Positions 7,266 through 15,727 of a stretch of DNA of 57,007 bases are shown here, piece after piece (the stretch's first letter is position 1; each line of letters begins with the position of its first letter). The notes below the pieces were generated by a model. That model saw nothing but the letters and a program-made list of their open reading frames with translations. It made no database searches and was not told the DNA's origin. A program made the translations under genes and the position numbers. Source of the stretch: Methylobacter sp. (GTDB lineage: Bacteria; Pseudomonadota; Gammaproteobacteria; Methylococcales; Methylomonadaceae); assembly GCA_024636505.1 (NCBI GenBank), contig JAGXGY010000029.1, positions 1-57,007 of the forward strand, in the 5' to 3' direction.

Positions 7266-9140
7266 CTAAAAACCGGTGCGCAAGCCTGCATAAACCGCCG
7301 CGCCGTTAAAACTAAAGTCGCGAAGTTCGGCGGTGCGTTCATCGGTGAGGTTCTCGCCACGCAAATAGACCTCGGTTTTTGGCGTTAGCCGGTAGTTTAA
7401 CAGGGCATTGATACGCGGCGCACTCTGAGCCCGAAATTGATTGGCGACATCAAACCAGTAACCGCTATGGACAGTCAACTCCACCCGAAAGGTTAAGGGC
7501 GGCAGCAATTGCAGTTCATTCCAGAATACGCTTTGGTGCTCGGGTCTGACGGGGATATATAATTTTGTCGCCGGGTTTTTGGCGTTCATGTAGCTGTAAG
7601 TCAGGCCGCTCTGCCAGATGTCCGACCAGCGGTGCTGCGCCTGCATTTCCGCGCCCCAAACATCCGCTTCCTGCACGTTGCCGGCCCTGATGATGCCGGT
7701 TCTTGAATCCAGTTGCATAGTGATCATTTGCCGATAATGCTGATAATAGCTGCTGATTTTGACGTCGCTTTCGGGCAATGGCTGCCAGCGCCAGCCTAGT
7801 TCGCCGCCGACATTGTGTTCGCCTTGTAGCGCCTGATTGCCGAACACCGGGTGCGTCGATTCGTTGACGCCGGGCTGGCGGTAACCGGTGCCGCCGTTGG
7901 CCCAGACGCTCATCTGTCGTGGCAATGAGCGGTTCACGCCCAGCGTAAACACCTGATGATTGCCGTAAGTGTCGCCTTGGTCGAAACGGCCTCCGGCGCT
8001 CCATTGCCAGTCGCCCAGGATTAATTCCCCACGCACGTTCGGGCTGATCACGGTTTGTTTGGCCGGTAAATTCAGTCCTTGTTGGTGTTGGGTATTGACG
8101 CCCCACACCAGCAGGGCTTGATCTTGATTGTCTGCGCCCAACGGCAAACGGTGGCTGTTTTTCCAGTCGAGCATCAATAACTGGCTGGTCAGTGTAAACG
8201 GGCTGATCGCGGTGGTTTGCATTTTTTGCCGGTCCTGGGTAAAGCCGAATTGCAGCGAACTGTTCCAATACCTCGCCAGATCGTACTGGCCGCGTAACTG
8301 CGCCACCCAGGTTTCATCGGAAAGTTTGCCTTGTGCATCGTCCACCCAGCCTATCGTGCGTCTGGGCAACTTCAAACCGGGACCGTCGATGTTTTCACTT
8401 GTACGTACAAAATACAACGACGCTTCCAGCCCGCCCCGGCTGAATTCTTTGGACCAGTTGGCCGACGCATGGGTCATGCCGAAATCGTCGCGTTCGGCGC
8501 CGCCTTGCGCCTGGCTGATGCCGCTGAAAACATCGCTACGCCCGACCACGGCGGAAAAATCTCCGGCGCGGGTAGACCAGCCGCTGCCCGCACTGCTGCG
8601 TAGCGTGTCGTAGCTGCCGCCTTCAACATGAAAGAAGCCGGTCTTATCCTGGATATGCCGGGTTTGCAAATGAATAGCGCCGCCGAGCGAGCGACTGCCG
8701 TGCCGTTCGCCGCCCGGGCCTCGCGTTACCGTTACCCGGTCGAAAGCATCCAGCGCATAGTGGCTTAAGGAGTAAAATCCGGCAAAGTTGGCAAACAGAG
8801 GCACGCCGTCTAACGTCAGCAGTCCCTGACCGCCGCCGCCCGCGCCGCGCAAACTCATGCCGGTCACCATCTGGCCGCTGCCCTGGTTGAGCATCAGGCC
8901 GCTTTGCCCCCTCAATACGCCGTTAACATCGCTCATTCCGCTAGCCTGTAGCGCCTCCCGGTCGATCTGGTTGCGCATACGCGGCGGTTCGATCAATTCA
9001 GGGTAGGTCAGGTCGTCGTAAACCATTACCGGCGGCAGTGAGATTTGGTCGTCAGCGGCCATGGCGCGGGCTGAGAGACCTAATAAAAGCGCCGCAACTA
9101 GCGGAAAGTTTTTCTGACGCTGGCTAATGAGTGAGTTCAT
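7266..9140 (-). CDS. TonB-dependent outer-membrane receptor
   Basis: The start at 9140 (MNSLISQRQKNFPLV) is chosen because it is followed directly by a signal peptide ending SARAMA; an upstream ATG at 9191 would add 17 unsuitable residues. The mature protein of about 600 residues has an N-terminal plug (GVLRGQSGLMLNQG, GMSLRGAGGGG, LLTLDGVPL, VTVTRGPGGERHGSRSLGG) and a 22-strand-type barrel ending in Phe (AGLRTGF). Such receptors import a scarce ligand using TonB energy. The sequence does not reveal the ligand: no cobalamin riboswitch or siderophore gene is nearby. The barrel is on the short side, like BtuB and small metallophore receptors. An EAL remnant directly abuts its stop codon. Confidence 0.9.
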   Translation of the reverse strand: MNSLISQRQKNFPLVAALLLGLSARAMAADDQISLPPVMVYDDLTYPELIEPPRMRNQIDREALQASGMSDVNGVLRGQSGLMLNQGSGQMVTGMSLRGAGGGGQGLLTLDGVPLFANFAGFYSLSHYALDAFDRVTVTRGPGGERHGSRSLGGAIHLQTRHIQDKTGFFHVEGGSYDTLRSSAGSGWSTRAGDFSAVVGRSDVFSGISQAQGGAERDDFGMTHASANWSKEFSRGGLEASLYFVRTSENIDGPGLKLPRRTIGWVDDAQGKLSDETWVAQLRGQYDLARYWNSSLQFGFTQDRQKMQTTAISPFTLTSQLLMLDWKNSHRLPLGADNQDQALLVWGVNTQHQQGLNLPAKQTVISPNVRGELILGDWQWSAGGRFDQGDTYGNHQVFTLGVNRSLPRQMSVWANGGTGYRQPGVNESTHPVFGNQALQGEHNVGGELGWRWQPLPESDVKISSYYQHYRQMITMQLDSRTGIIRAGNVQEADVWGAEMQAQHRWSDIWQSGLTYSYMNAKNPATKLYIPVRPEHQSVFWNELQLLPPLTFRVELTVHSGYWFDVANQFRAQSAPRINALLNYRLTPKTEVYLRGENLTDERTAELRDFSFNGAAVYAGLRTGF

Positions 9141-9280
9141 CTGGTTTTTCCGGCATTTGACTGCGCTACGATGAGTGCTGATACAGTACAATATTTATAA
9201 CTTATTTTTATTACCATGAAAGACTGAGTACTCGCCGCTGAAAAGGCAAAACGCTGTTTTTACCTTTCACAACATCCCGC

Positions 9281-10369
9281 CTACTTTTGCTGTTGCTTGG
9301 CTATCAACACGCGCGCCACCCTACGCAGCCCATCAGAGGAAATATCCAAACCGAACGGCGCGCCCAGCTTTTCAAGCTCATACATCACGTCGGTGGCGGC
9401 GATAAACGTGATATAACGCAAGCCCTGTATGCCGGGCTGTTCTTTGGCAATGGTTTTTAAGGTCGGGGTCAGACGCACCCAGGTGTCGGTAAAAAACACC
9501 CGCACCGGATCGGCGCCGCCTGCATCCTGTTCTTTTAAGCCCGCTTCAAAAGCGGCGCGGGAATCGGCCAAAATCTGCATCAGCGTATCGCGTAAGGCCG
9601 GGGATTGGGTGTCGGCGGCGGCTTGCTCAATGGCTGAGCTCAAGAACGTATCCCATTGCTGCCAGGCGGCTTGCCATTGCGCTTGCTCGGTTTCGTTAAA
9701 GGCGGGGGCGGGTTTTAACGCGGCCCTTTTCGCGGGGGCATTGAAATTCAGGCTAATACCGATGTTATTGTCTTTGGCGGTGATGTTGCCGAATTTGACC
9801 GACTTGAGAATATCTTTAACTTCTGCCGCATTATCTTTGGGCAAAAAATGCGCTAATGATTCTTCGATATGGTTGCGGGACTCGTTTAAATCGATTTTTA
9901 CCGCACCCAATTTAGGTTCGGCAAAGCGCTTGATTAAATCCTGCAGTTTGTCGATGGTCAGATGGCGACCAGCAGGGTCGTAGGCGGTGGCGCTGATGAT
10001 CGGAAAACTCAGTACCGAATGTTCGGCATCCAGCGTCGGTTGTTGCAAGGTTTCCAATGTGCCCGCCCATTCCAGAACGGTCAGGCATTGTCCGCCCAGG
10101 CGGGTGCCGAATTGCGCCTGCACTTGGTTTAATAGCTTGACTAGGCCGTTGTTGCCGCTAACATCAGGCTTGGACAGCCTTAAATAACTGCAGCTATGAC
10201 GGTCGTTCCACAATTCGGCAGTCTGGTCTTTGCCGGTGTACAGTTGCGACACCAATACTTTTTTGATCAGGCTGTAATCGATTTGTAAAGGCACGCTGAT
10301 CCGATTGGCTGAGCTGTTTTGCGCAAACAGCAATAGACCCAACAGGGCGGCAAGGGACTTTTTAGACAT
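9281..10369 (-). CDS. Exported protein of unknown function
   Basis: This 362-residue protein has a Sec signal peptide (MSKKSLAALLGLLLFAQNSSA) and a good Shine-Dalgarno (GGAGAAAATTT before ATG). I do not recognise a family. Visible features are an alternating hydrophobic N-terminal half (VPLQIDYSLIKKVLVSQLY, VKFGNITAKDNNIGISLNF) that could be a beta-rich lipid- or ligand-binding fold, and a mostly helical C-terminal half rich in Ala and Gln. Two Cys residues at about 60 and 99 could form a disulfide in the periplasm. It lies 18 bp downstream of the LtaS/MdoB-like gene on the same strand, so a shared envelope role is plausible but unproven. Confidence 0.8.
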   Translation of the reverse strand: MSKKSLAALLGLLLFAQNSSANRISVPLQIDYSLIKKVLVSQLYTGKDQTAELWNDRHSCSYLRLSKPDVSGNNGLVKLLNQVQAQFGTRLGGQCLTVLEWAGTLETLQQPTLDAEHSVLSFPIISATAYDPAGRHLTIDKLQDLIKRFAEPKLGAVKIDLNESRNHIEESLAHFLPKDNAAEVKDILKSVKFGNITAKDNNIGISLNFNAPAKRAALKPAPAFNETEQAQWQAAWQQWDTFLSSAIEQAAADTQSPALRDTLMQILADSRAAFEAGLKEQDAGGADPVRVFFTDTWVRLTPTLKTIAKEQPGIQGLRYITFIAATDVMYELEKLGAPFGLDISSDGLRRVARVLIAKQQQK

Positions 10370-10387
10370 AAATTTTCTCCGGCGGGG

Positions 10388-12286
10388 CTATGGGCTGACG
10401 GTTATGGGTTTCGGAACGCTGCTTTTGATCGCAGCAGATTCCAGCGGTTTTTCCGGTATATATTTGGGTCGGGTAAACTGTCGGCCTATAAATAAGTCAT
10501 TGCTGACGATGGCTATATTTTCCAGCCAGCGCGCTGATAACCGGCAGGCTTGGGAATAAGGCGGATCTTTGCAAAGATCCACGGCACCGTTAGCCGACAG
10601 GTTAAAATGCAGGCCGGGCAAGGGCCGTATCCGCATATCGGGCAAGCCTGCGGTGTAATCCATAATACTGGGCTCATTAAAGTTCAGCAAATCGAGTACC
10701 CGTTTGGGCGTTTGATACAGCGGCAGGCTGCCGAACTTCACCGGCCCGCGTTTGCCGTCGATAATAATCATCGGCGTGCTGACATAGGATTTAAACATGG
10801 CCGGGGTAAAGTCGCTGCGGTTGGTGGTCAACAGCCCCGATTCGACGTAGCCTGCAAAGTTTTCGCCCAAAAAGGGCAGATGATCGCCGAACACTACAAT
10901 AATGCTTTCCGGGTCGCGTTTACGCACTTCCTTGATAAAGCCCATCAATTCGCGGGTCTTATAATAAATGGTGTTGGCGTAGGCGGGCACTTCGTCAACG
11001 TCGGAAGGCGAGCTGACTTTATTGGGTCGACTTTCGCTTAATGGGTAATTCCAGTGACCGAAATAGGTCACGATATAATCCAGAACCGGTTGCTTGGCTT
11101 CCAGCGAGTCGGCTATTTTTTCCAGCACCTGGCGGTATAAGGTGCGGTCGGACATGAATTCGCGGTTCATGTCGTCTTTGACAAAATCCTTCAACGACCA
11201 GTACGTTTCAAAGCCCATGCGCCGGTAGGCATTAACGCGGTTCCAGAACACCGGCACATTAGGATGCGAGGCGATAGTGCGATAGCCTTTGTCGGCCAGA
11301 AGGTGCGGCAAACAGGGCACGTCATTGAGCAGCTGGCGTTCGAACTTGACCGAATTTTTGACCACAGGGAAGCCGCATAACACCTCAAATTCGGAGTTGG
11401 CGGTAAAGCCGCCGAAAACCGGGTCCAGCGCATGGGAGTATCCTGCATTCTTCCATAATTCGCGGAACTCCGGCGACAGCGGGTTAGGTTTGTACTTGGC
11501 TTTTTTCAGCTCATTGGGGTCCCAGAACGACTCCAGCAACACGATATGCACATTGCGCGGGGTAAAGGCTTTTGTGGCAGCCGGTCTTTCCGGCGCGGTG
11601 GCCAGCAAATTATCGGCCGCTTCTTGCGCCATATCGCCATCAGGCACTACTTCAGCGGCGGCAAAATAACGCGCAGTTTCCAATAAGGTGTATAGCGTTG
11701 CACCTCGACTGATATAGTTGGAACGCTGATCCCAGACCGAGTTGCCGAAGTAGCCATCCAACGGCGTCAATAGGCTGGCGGGTTTGTAAACAACGGTGAT
11801 GCTCAGCAAAATGGCAACTAGGCTGGCCAGATAAGCACTCCAGTGACGCATGGTAAAGTTGAACAGCAACAGACTGGCAATCGCGGCCAGCGGTATGGCC
11901 GCCGCAAAAAAGCGCCAGCCTTCCAGTATTAACAGCAGCGATTGCAGCGCAAAAACATCGTCAGGCATAATCGGCCCGCCAAAGAATGATATTTTGACCG
12001 CATTACCGACATAGAGCAGACCCATCAGCAGGGTGTGAATCACCAGGAAAATCCACGCCCGCCTCGATAAGGCATACAGCACGTAAGCCACAAGCAGTTG
12101 CAGCAGAAAATCGTAAGGCACCGATTCAGGTACAATCTGTACATCGAATTTTAAGGTGCTGATCAGGTAATACAATGCATAAAGCAATGTTGTAGAAAGT
12201 AGCGGCAATAATTTTAACCATTTTGTCCGTAAATCCCCTTCCTTCAGGTGGGGGATGTAAGGGTGCTCTTGATTTGTCTTTTTCAA
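10388..12286 (-). CDS. LtaS/MdoB-like sulfatase-fold membrane enzyme (phosphoglycerol transferase family)
   Basis: The 632-residue product has about five N-terminal membrane helices (residues 25-170) and a periplasmic alkaline-phosphatase-superfamily catalytic domain. Catalytic features are NVHIVLLESFWDP (metal-binding Glu252), FGGFTANSEFEVLCGFP with Thr295 as the likely nucleophile, and VFGDHLPFLG (metal-binding Asp-His). MdoB/OpgB and LtaS proteins of this family transfer phosphoglycerol from phosphatidylglycerol to glucans or teichoic acids; here osmoregulated glucan or another envelope polymer is the likely acceptor. The frame opens with a TTG at 12286, and roughly residues 8-20 (HPYIPHLKEGDLR) are encoded by the left end of a mobile element. 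The native start may therefore have been lost or replaced. Confidence 0.85.
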   Translation of the reverse strand: MKKTNQEHPYIPHLKEGDLRTKWLKLLPLLSTTLLYALYYLISTLKFDVQIVPESVPYDFLLQLLVAYVLYALSRRAWIFLVIHTLLMGLLYVGNAVKISFFGGPIMPDDVFALQSLLLILEGWRFFAAAIPLAAIASLLLFNFTMRHWSAYLASLVAILLSITVVYKPASLLTPLDGYFGNSVWDQRSNYISRGATLYTLLETARYFAAAEVVPDGDMAQEAADNLLATAPERPAATKAFTPRNVHIVLLESFWDPNELKKAKYKPNPLSPEFRELWKNAGYSHALDPVFGGFTANSEFEVLCGFPVVKNSVKFERQLLNDVPCLPHLLADKGYRTIASHPNVPVFWNRVNAYRRMGFETYWSLKDFVKDDMNREFMSDRTLYRQVLEKIADSLEAKQPVLDYIVTYFGHWNYPLSESRPNKVSSPSDVDEVPAYANTIYYKTRELMGFIKEVRKRDPESIIVVFGDHLPFLGENFAGYVESGLLTTNRSDFTPAMFKSYVSTPMIIIDGKRGPVKFGSLPLYQTPKRVLDLLNFNEPSIMDYTAGLPDMRIRPLPGLHFNLSANGAVDLCKDPPYSQACRLSARWLENIAIVSNDLFIGRQFTRPKYIPEKPLESAAIKSSVPKPITVSP

Positions 12287-12467
12287 AGTTGTATGCTCAA
12301 TTCGTGCTAATGGCGCTAGTCGCCCTAAGTTAGTATGATTTCATAGCGGCGGGAATCGCCGGTACTGCTAACTGAGGCACTGTTAGCCAAGTCAGAGGGC
12401 GTAACCCTCCGTTCTTGCTCGTGCCGTTGACGTTAGAAGCTTCGTCCTTTAGGGCGGGGTAATTCAC
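12231..12467 (+). mobile_element. Second transposase-less IS200/IS605-type element
   Basis: A left-end-like hairpin CCCC-TTCCTTCAGG-TGGGG followed by ATGTAAGGG lies at about 12231-12265. A right end, AAGCTTCGTCCTTTAGGGCG then GGGTAATTCAC, ends at about 12467. Between them lie several hairpins (GGCGCTAGTCGCC, GCGGCGGGAATCGCCG, GAGGGCGTAACCCTC) but no ORF. The ends differ from those of the element at 6728-7069 (TTCAC rather than TCAA), so the two are different subfamilies. The right-end half is again omega-RNA-like. The left end overlaps the first codons of the LtaS/MdoB-like gene. Boundaries are approximate because the target site could not be reconstructed. Confidence 0.6.
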
Positions 12468-12534
12468 GCGCGATAGCAAAGGAATATGCTTTTAGGCGAA
12501 TATCGCTGTATTTGCTGGCATTTCTCTGAGCAAT

Positions 12535-12569
12535 AAAAAACCCGCTAAGCCTTGCGGCTTGCGGGTTTT
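12535..12569 (-). terminator. Intrinsic terminator of tRNA-Leu
   Basis: On the minus strand CCCGC (complement of 12561-12565) pairs with GCGGG (complement of 12541-12545), with an inner GCCGCAAGGC element, followed by a run of six T. It lies about 30 bp after the tRNA 3' end, the standard position for a tRNA terminator. Confidence 0.85.
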
Positions 12570-12600
12570 GTAGTTCTTTGCACGGCTCTGAACCAATGTT

Positions 12601-12687
12601 TGGTACCGAGGGCCGGAATCGAACCGGCACTGAGTTACCCCAACCGGATTTTGAATCCGGCGCGTCTACCAGTTCCGCCACCCCGGC
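12601..12687 (-). tRNA. tRNA-Leu (anticodon CAA)
   Basis: The minus-strand sequence starts GCCGGGGTGGCGGAACTGG. The acceptor stem closes with CCTCGGT (G-T pairs at positions 1-72 and 5-68). The anticodon stem CCGGA/TCCGG holds loop TTCAAAA, giving CAA. A long variable arm and a T arm GCCGGTTCGATTCCGGC follow, with discriminator A and an encoded CCA. The 87-nt length is typical of class II leucine tRNAs. It reads UUG. Confidence 0.97.
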
Positions 12688-12698
12688 AAAGAACGTGC

Positions 12699-12728
12699 AT
12701 TATAGGCAAGGCTCATTAAAAAAGCCAA
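12699..12728 (-). promoter_or_regulatory. Sigma70-type promoter of tRNA-Leu
   Basis: Minus-strand -35 TTGGCT (12723-12728) and -10 TATAAT (12699-12704) are 18 bp apart. Transcription would begin a few bases upstream of the tRNA 5' end at 12687. The perfect -10 makes this one of the clearer promoters in the window. Confidence 0.7.
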
Positions 12729-12750
12729 TCTTTTTTAAAGGTGAATTTAA

Positions 12751-13797
12751 ATGCCTAAGCTGATACTATCGCCCGCTATGAAAAAAAGTGATTTTAACTA
12801 CCGGTTACCGGAAGCGCTCATTGCGCAAAAACCCTTGGCAGAACGCGATGCCAGTCGTCTGTTGTGCATGGATCGTCATAGCGGACGGATAAGCGACCGG
12901 CATTTTACCGATTTTATCGATTTGATCGATCGGCGGGATTTGCTTGTTTTTAATGATACCAAAGTGATTCCGGCCAGATTGTTCGGCAAAAAATCAAGCG
13001 GCGGCAAGGTCGAGATTCTTATTGAACGCATTCTGGACGACCATCATGCCATTGCGCATGTCAGATCCAGTAAGTCGGCGAAAGCCGGTACGTTAATAGA
13101 GCTGGAGAAGGGCTATGGCTGCGAGGTGTTGGGTCGGGCGGATGACCTGTTTCAGCTCGAATTTAAAGGCGACAGCAGTTTGCTCGGCATATTGGCCCAC
13201 ATCGGTCATATTCCGTTGCCGCCTTATATTACCCGTGAAGACGATCAATCCGATCTGAGCCGCTATCAAACTGTTTTTGCCCGGGAGGCGGGCGCGGTTG
13301 CCGCGCCGACCGCAGGCCTGCATTTTGATCAGGCGATGATGGACAAGCTTAAGGCCAAAGGCGTACCAAGGGCTTTTGTGACCTTGCATGTCGGCAGCGG
13401 CACCTTTCAGCCGGTCAGGGTGGAGGATTTGTCCGAGCATTTAATGCACAAGGAATATTTTGCGGTGTTGCCGGAAACGGTAGCGGCGGTTCAGCAAGCC
13501 AGAGCCAGAGGTGGGCGGGTTGTCGCGATTGGAACGACGGCGGTCAGGGCGTTGGAATCGGCATCGAAAAACGGACAGCTTGAAGCCGGTTTTGGCGATA
13601 CCGATTTGTTTGTTACCCCCGGTTATCCATTCAAATCGGTCGATGCGATGCTGACCAACTTCCACCTGCCCGAGTCCACCTTGCTGATGCTGGTTTCAGC
13701 GTTTGCAGGTGTAGAGCCTGTTATGAACGCCTACAGTCATGCTATCGATGAATCTTACCGGTTTTTCAGTTACGGCGATGCGATGTTTTTGGCTTAG
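12751..13797 (+). CDS. queA: S-adenosylmethionine:tRNA ribosyltransferase-isomerase QueA
   Basis: QueA transfers and isomerises the ribosyl part of SAM onto 7-aminomethyl-deazaguanine in tRNA to form epoxyqueuosine. Recognisable parts are the start [20 protein letters not shown] (residue 10 on), [53 protein letters not shown] and [20 protein letters not shown], all typical of the family and spread over normal length (348 residues). The start at 12751 has the better Shine-Dalgarno (AAAGGTGA), while the ATG at 12778 matches the usual QueA N-terminus; both are possible. The gene stands alone: tgt, which often follows queA, is not in the window. Confidence 0.95.
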   Translation: MPKLILSPAMKKSDFNYRLPEALIAQKPLAERDASRLLCMDRHSGRISDRHFTDFIDLIDRRDLLVFNDTKVIPARLFGKKSSGGKVEILIERILDDHHAIAHVRSSKSAKAGTLIELEKGYGCEVLGRADDLFQLEFKGDSSLLGILAHIGHIPLPPYITREDDQSDLSRYQTVFAREAGAVAAPTAGLHFDQAMMDKLKAKGVPRAFVTLHVGSGTFQPVRVEDLSEHLMHKEYFAVLPETVAAVQQARARGGRVVAIGTTAVRALESASKNGQLEAGFGDTDLFVTPGYPFKSVDAMLTNFHLPESTLLMLVSAFAGVEPVMNAYSHAIDESYRFFSYGDAMFLA

Positions 13798-13863
13798 CTT
13801 TTCAACGCCGAAAACAGTGGAAACGCTGAAAAAGAGGGTTGGTTTATCGGCGCGGGCGTAACA

Positions 13864-14628
13864 TCAGTTCTTAATGCCAATGCCTTTATACAAAAGGTAA
13901 AGGCTAAACGATGTTAAGGTGATAATAAATCCGCCGGTAATGATAAAACTCAGCTGAATATCAATATCGGTCACGCCTAGTAAGCCGTAACGAAAGGCAT
14001 TGACCATATATAAAATAGGATTTCCCATCGAGACAGTCTGCCAAACACCGGGCAGCATATCCACCGAATAGAAGACGCCGCCCAGATAGCTTAACGGGGT
14101 TAATACAAAGTTCGGAATAATCGAAATGTCGTCGAAACTCTCGGCGAGTATTGCATTGATAAAACCGGCCAAAGCAAAGACAGTGGCTGTCAGCACGGCG
14201 ATAGCCAAGGTAATCGGGATATTATTAACCTTAATATCGGTAAATAGCAGCGATATTAAGGCTACTACCACGCCTACCAGTAGTCCGCGAACAATACCGC
14301 CACTAATATAGCCGCTCAGAATTATCCAGTTAGGTATCGGGGCAACCAGCAATTCTTCAATATTGTGCTGGAATTTGCTCGAGTAAAATGAAGATACGAC
14401 GTTGGCGTAGGAATGGCTGATCACCGACATTAAGATAATACCGGGGACGATATAGTCCATGTAGCTGGTGCCGCTGATCGTGCCGATGCGGTCGCCGATC
14501 AGTTTGCCGAAAATCAAAAAATACAGCGCGGTGGTAATCGCTGGCGGCAGTAAGGTTTGCGGCCAGATGCGGATAAAGCGGAATATCTCCTTGGTGACAA
14601 TGGTTCTAAAAGCAATGCAATAATTCAT
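13864..14628 (-). CDS. ABC-2 type exporter permease (YadH-like)
   Basis: The 254-residue protein has six predicted membrane helices and the ABC-2 membrane-domain pattern (IWPQTLLPPAITTALYFLIF near the N-terminus, DYIVPGIILMSVI and PLSYLGGVFYSVDMLPGVW). It overlaps the ATPase gene upstream by 4 bp, so the two form a translationally coupled pair resembling E. coli YadG/YadH and NodI/NodJ. The complex probably exports a hydrophobic or saccharide compound across the inner membrane; the substrate cannot be told from sequence. Confidence 0.9.
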   Translation of the reverse strand: MNYCIAFRTIVTKEIFRFIRIWPQTLLPPAITTALYFLIFGKLIGDRIGTISGTSYMDYIVPGIILMSVISHSYANVVSSFYSSKFQHNIEELLVAPIPNWIILSGYISGGIVRGLLVGVVVALISLLFTDIKVNNIPITLAIAVLTATVFALAGFINAILAESFDDISIIPNFVLTPLSYLGGVFYSVDMLPGVWQTVSMGNPILYMVNAFRYGLLGVTDIDIQLSFIITGGFIITLTSFSLYLLYKGIGIKN

Positions 14629-15554
14629 CGTTTGACACCTGTCGGATTTGAGTCGATTAAATCCATAAATAACTGTTCGAGCCGGTTGGTCTTGTTTTTT
14701 AAGCTGGTGATGTCGATATTCTGTGCATTCAATTGACTGAATAGCTTGTTAAGGCTGTGCTCTTTGGGTACGGCAACGGCAAGGGTTTTGTGGGTGATCA
14801 GTTCGATTTGGCAGCCTTCAATCACCGGCGCCGCCGCAATCGGCTGCGCCAGGTCCAGGACAAAATGTTGCACATGCAGTCTTGTCAGCAAGCTTGCCAT
14901 ATCGGAGTTTTCGACTATCCGTCCGTGATTGATAATAGCGATATTGCGACACAGGCTTTCCGCCTCTTCCAGGTAATGTGTGGTTAAAATGATGGTGGTG
15001 CCTTGCTGGTTGACTTGCTGCATCATGTTCCACATCGAACGGCGTATTTCTATATCGACACCTGCGGTCGGCTCATCAAGAATCAATAGCTTGGGGGCAT
15101 GCACTAAGGCGCGGGCAATCATTACCCGACGTTTCATGCCGCCGGACAAACGCCTGGAAACGGTATCGCGCCTGTCCCACAAATTCATTTGTTTAAGGCA
15201 GTATTCGGTACGTTGCAGCGCCAGTTTGCGCGGCGTACCGTAATAACCGGCCTGATTGAGTAAAATATTTTTGACGGTGTCGAATTGATTGAAATTGACT
15301 TCTTGAGGAACCAAACCGAGGCAACTTTTGGCTTTTGCCTGGTCGCGTTTTAAATCGTGGCCGAAGATACTGACCGAGCCGCTGCTGGCATTGACCAGCG
15401 AACTGATAATGCCGATGGCCGTTGACTTGCCGGCACCATTAGGTCCCAATAAGGCAAAAAAATCACCGGCCTCAACATCAAGGTCGATGCCTTTTAACGC
15501 TTCGAAGCCGTTATTGTAGGTTTTTTTAAGATTACGCAGGGATAATGCATTCAT
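14625..15554 (-). CDS. ABC transporter ATP-binding protein (YadG-like)
   Basis: The 309-residue ATPase has Walker A GPNGAGKST (about residues 38-46), the Q-loop at LVPQEV, signature RRLSGGMKRR, Walker B LLILDEPTAGVD and switch His in LTTHYLEEAE. A C-terminal extension after residue 220 (QIELITHKTLAVAVPKEHS) is typical of the CcmA/NodI/YadG drug- and polysaccharide-export subfamily. It is the first gene of the pair with the permease (4-bp overlap) and is transcribed divergently from ppx. The shared intergenic region carries a tandem repeat that might be an operator. Confidence 0.93.
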   Translation of the reverse strand: MNALSLRNLKKTYNNGFEALKGIDLDVEAGDFFALLGPNGAGKSTAIGIISSLVNASSGSVSIFGHDLKRDQAKAKSCLGLVPQEVNFNQFDTVKNILLNQAGYYGTPRKLALQRTEYCLKQMNLWDRRDTVSRRLSGGMKRRVMIARALVHAPKLLILDEPTAGVDIEIRRSMWNMMQQVNQQGTTIILTTHYLEEAESLCRNIAIINHGRIVENSDMASLLTRLHVQHFVLDLAQPIAAAPVIEGCQIELITHKTLAVAVPKEHSLNKLFSQLNAQNIDITSLKNKTNRLEQLFMDLIDSNPTGVKR

Positions 15555-15583
15555 GCTGAAACTAACACTTAACGGAAGCCTTT

Positions 15584-15644
15584 AAATAAGTTAAATTACG
15601 TATACTAAATGACGAAATAAGTTAAATACGTATATTGAATTACG
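15584..15644. repeat. Tandem 31/30-bp repeat in the divergent ABC exporter/ppx promoter region
   Basis: Two abutting copies start AAATAAGTTAAAT and continue (T)ACGTATA(C/T)T(A/G)AAT(G/T)ACG, at 15584-15614 and 15615-15644. They differ by one indel and a few substitutions. Each contains the palindromic core TACGTA. A duplicated AT-rich motif between divergent promoters is a plausible pair of regulator-binding sites, but no regulator gene is adjacent. Confidence 0.7.
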
Positions 15645-15727
15645 CCTTATATCCTGTGTTTGGATGGCTAAAACCGTGTAATTTTATCAGATATTGACAT
15701 GCTTCATAGACAAAAACTGGATCACTC

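Noticed and set aside
9192-9280. Cobalamin riboswitch near the TonB receptor gene
   Set aside because: The spacer on the other side of the gene start (from 9141) is short and lacks the B12-box and the required length.
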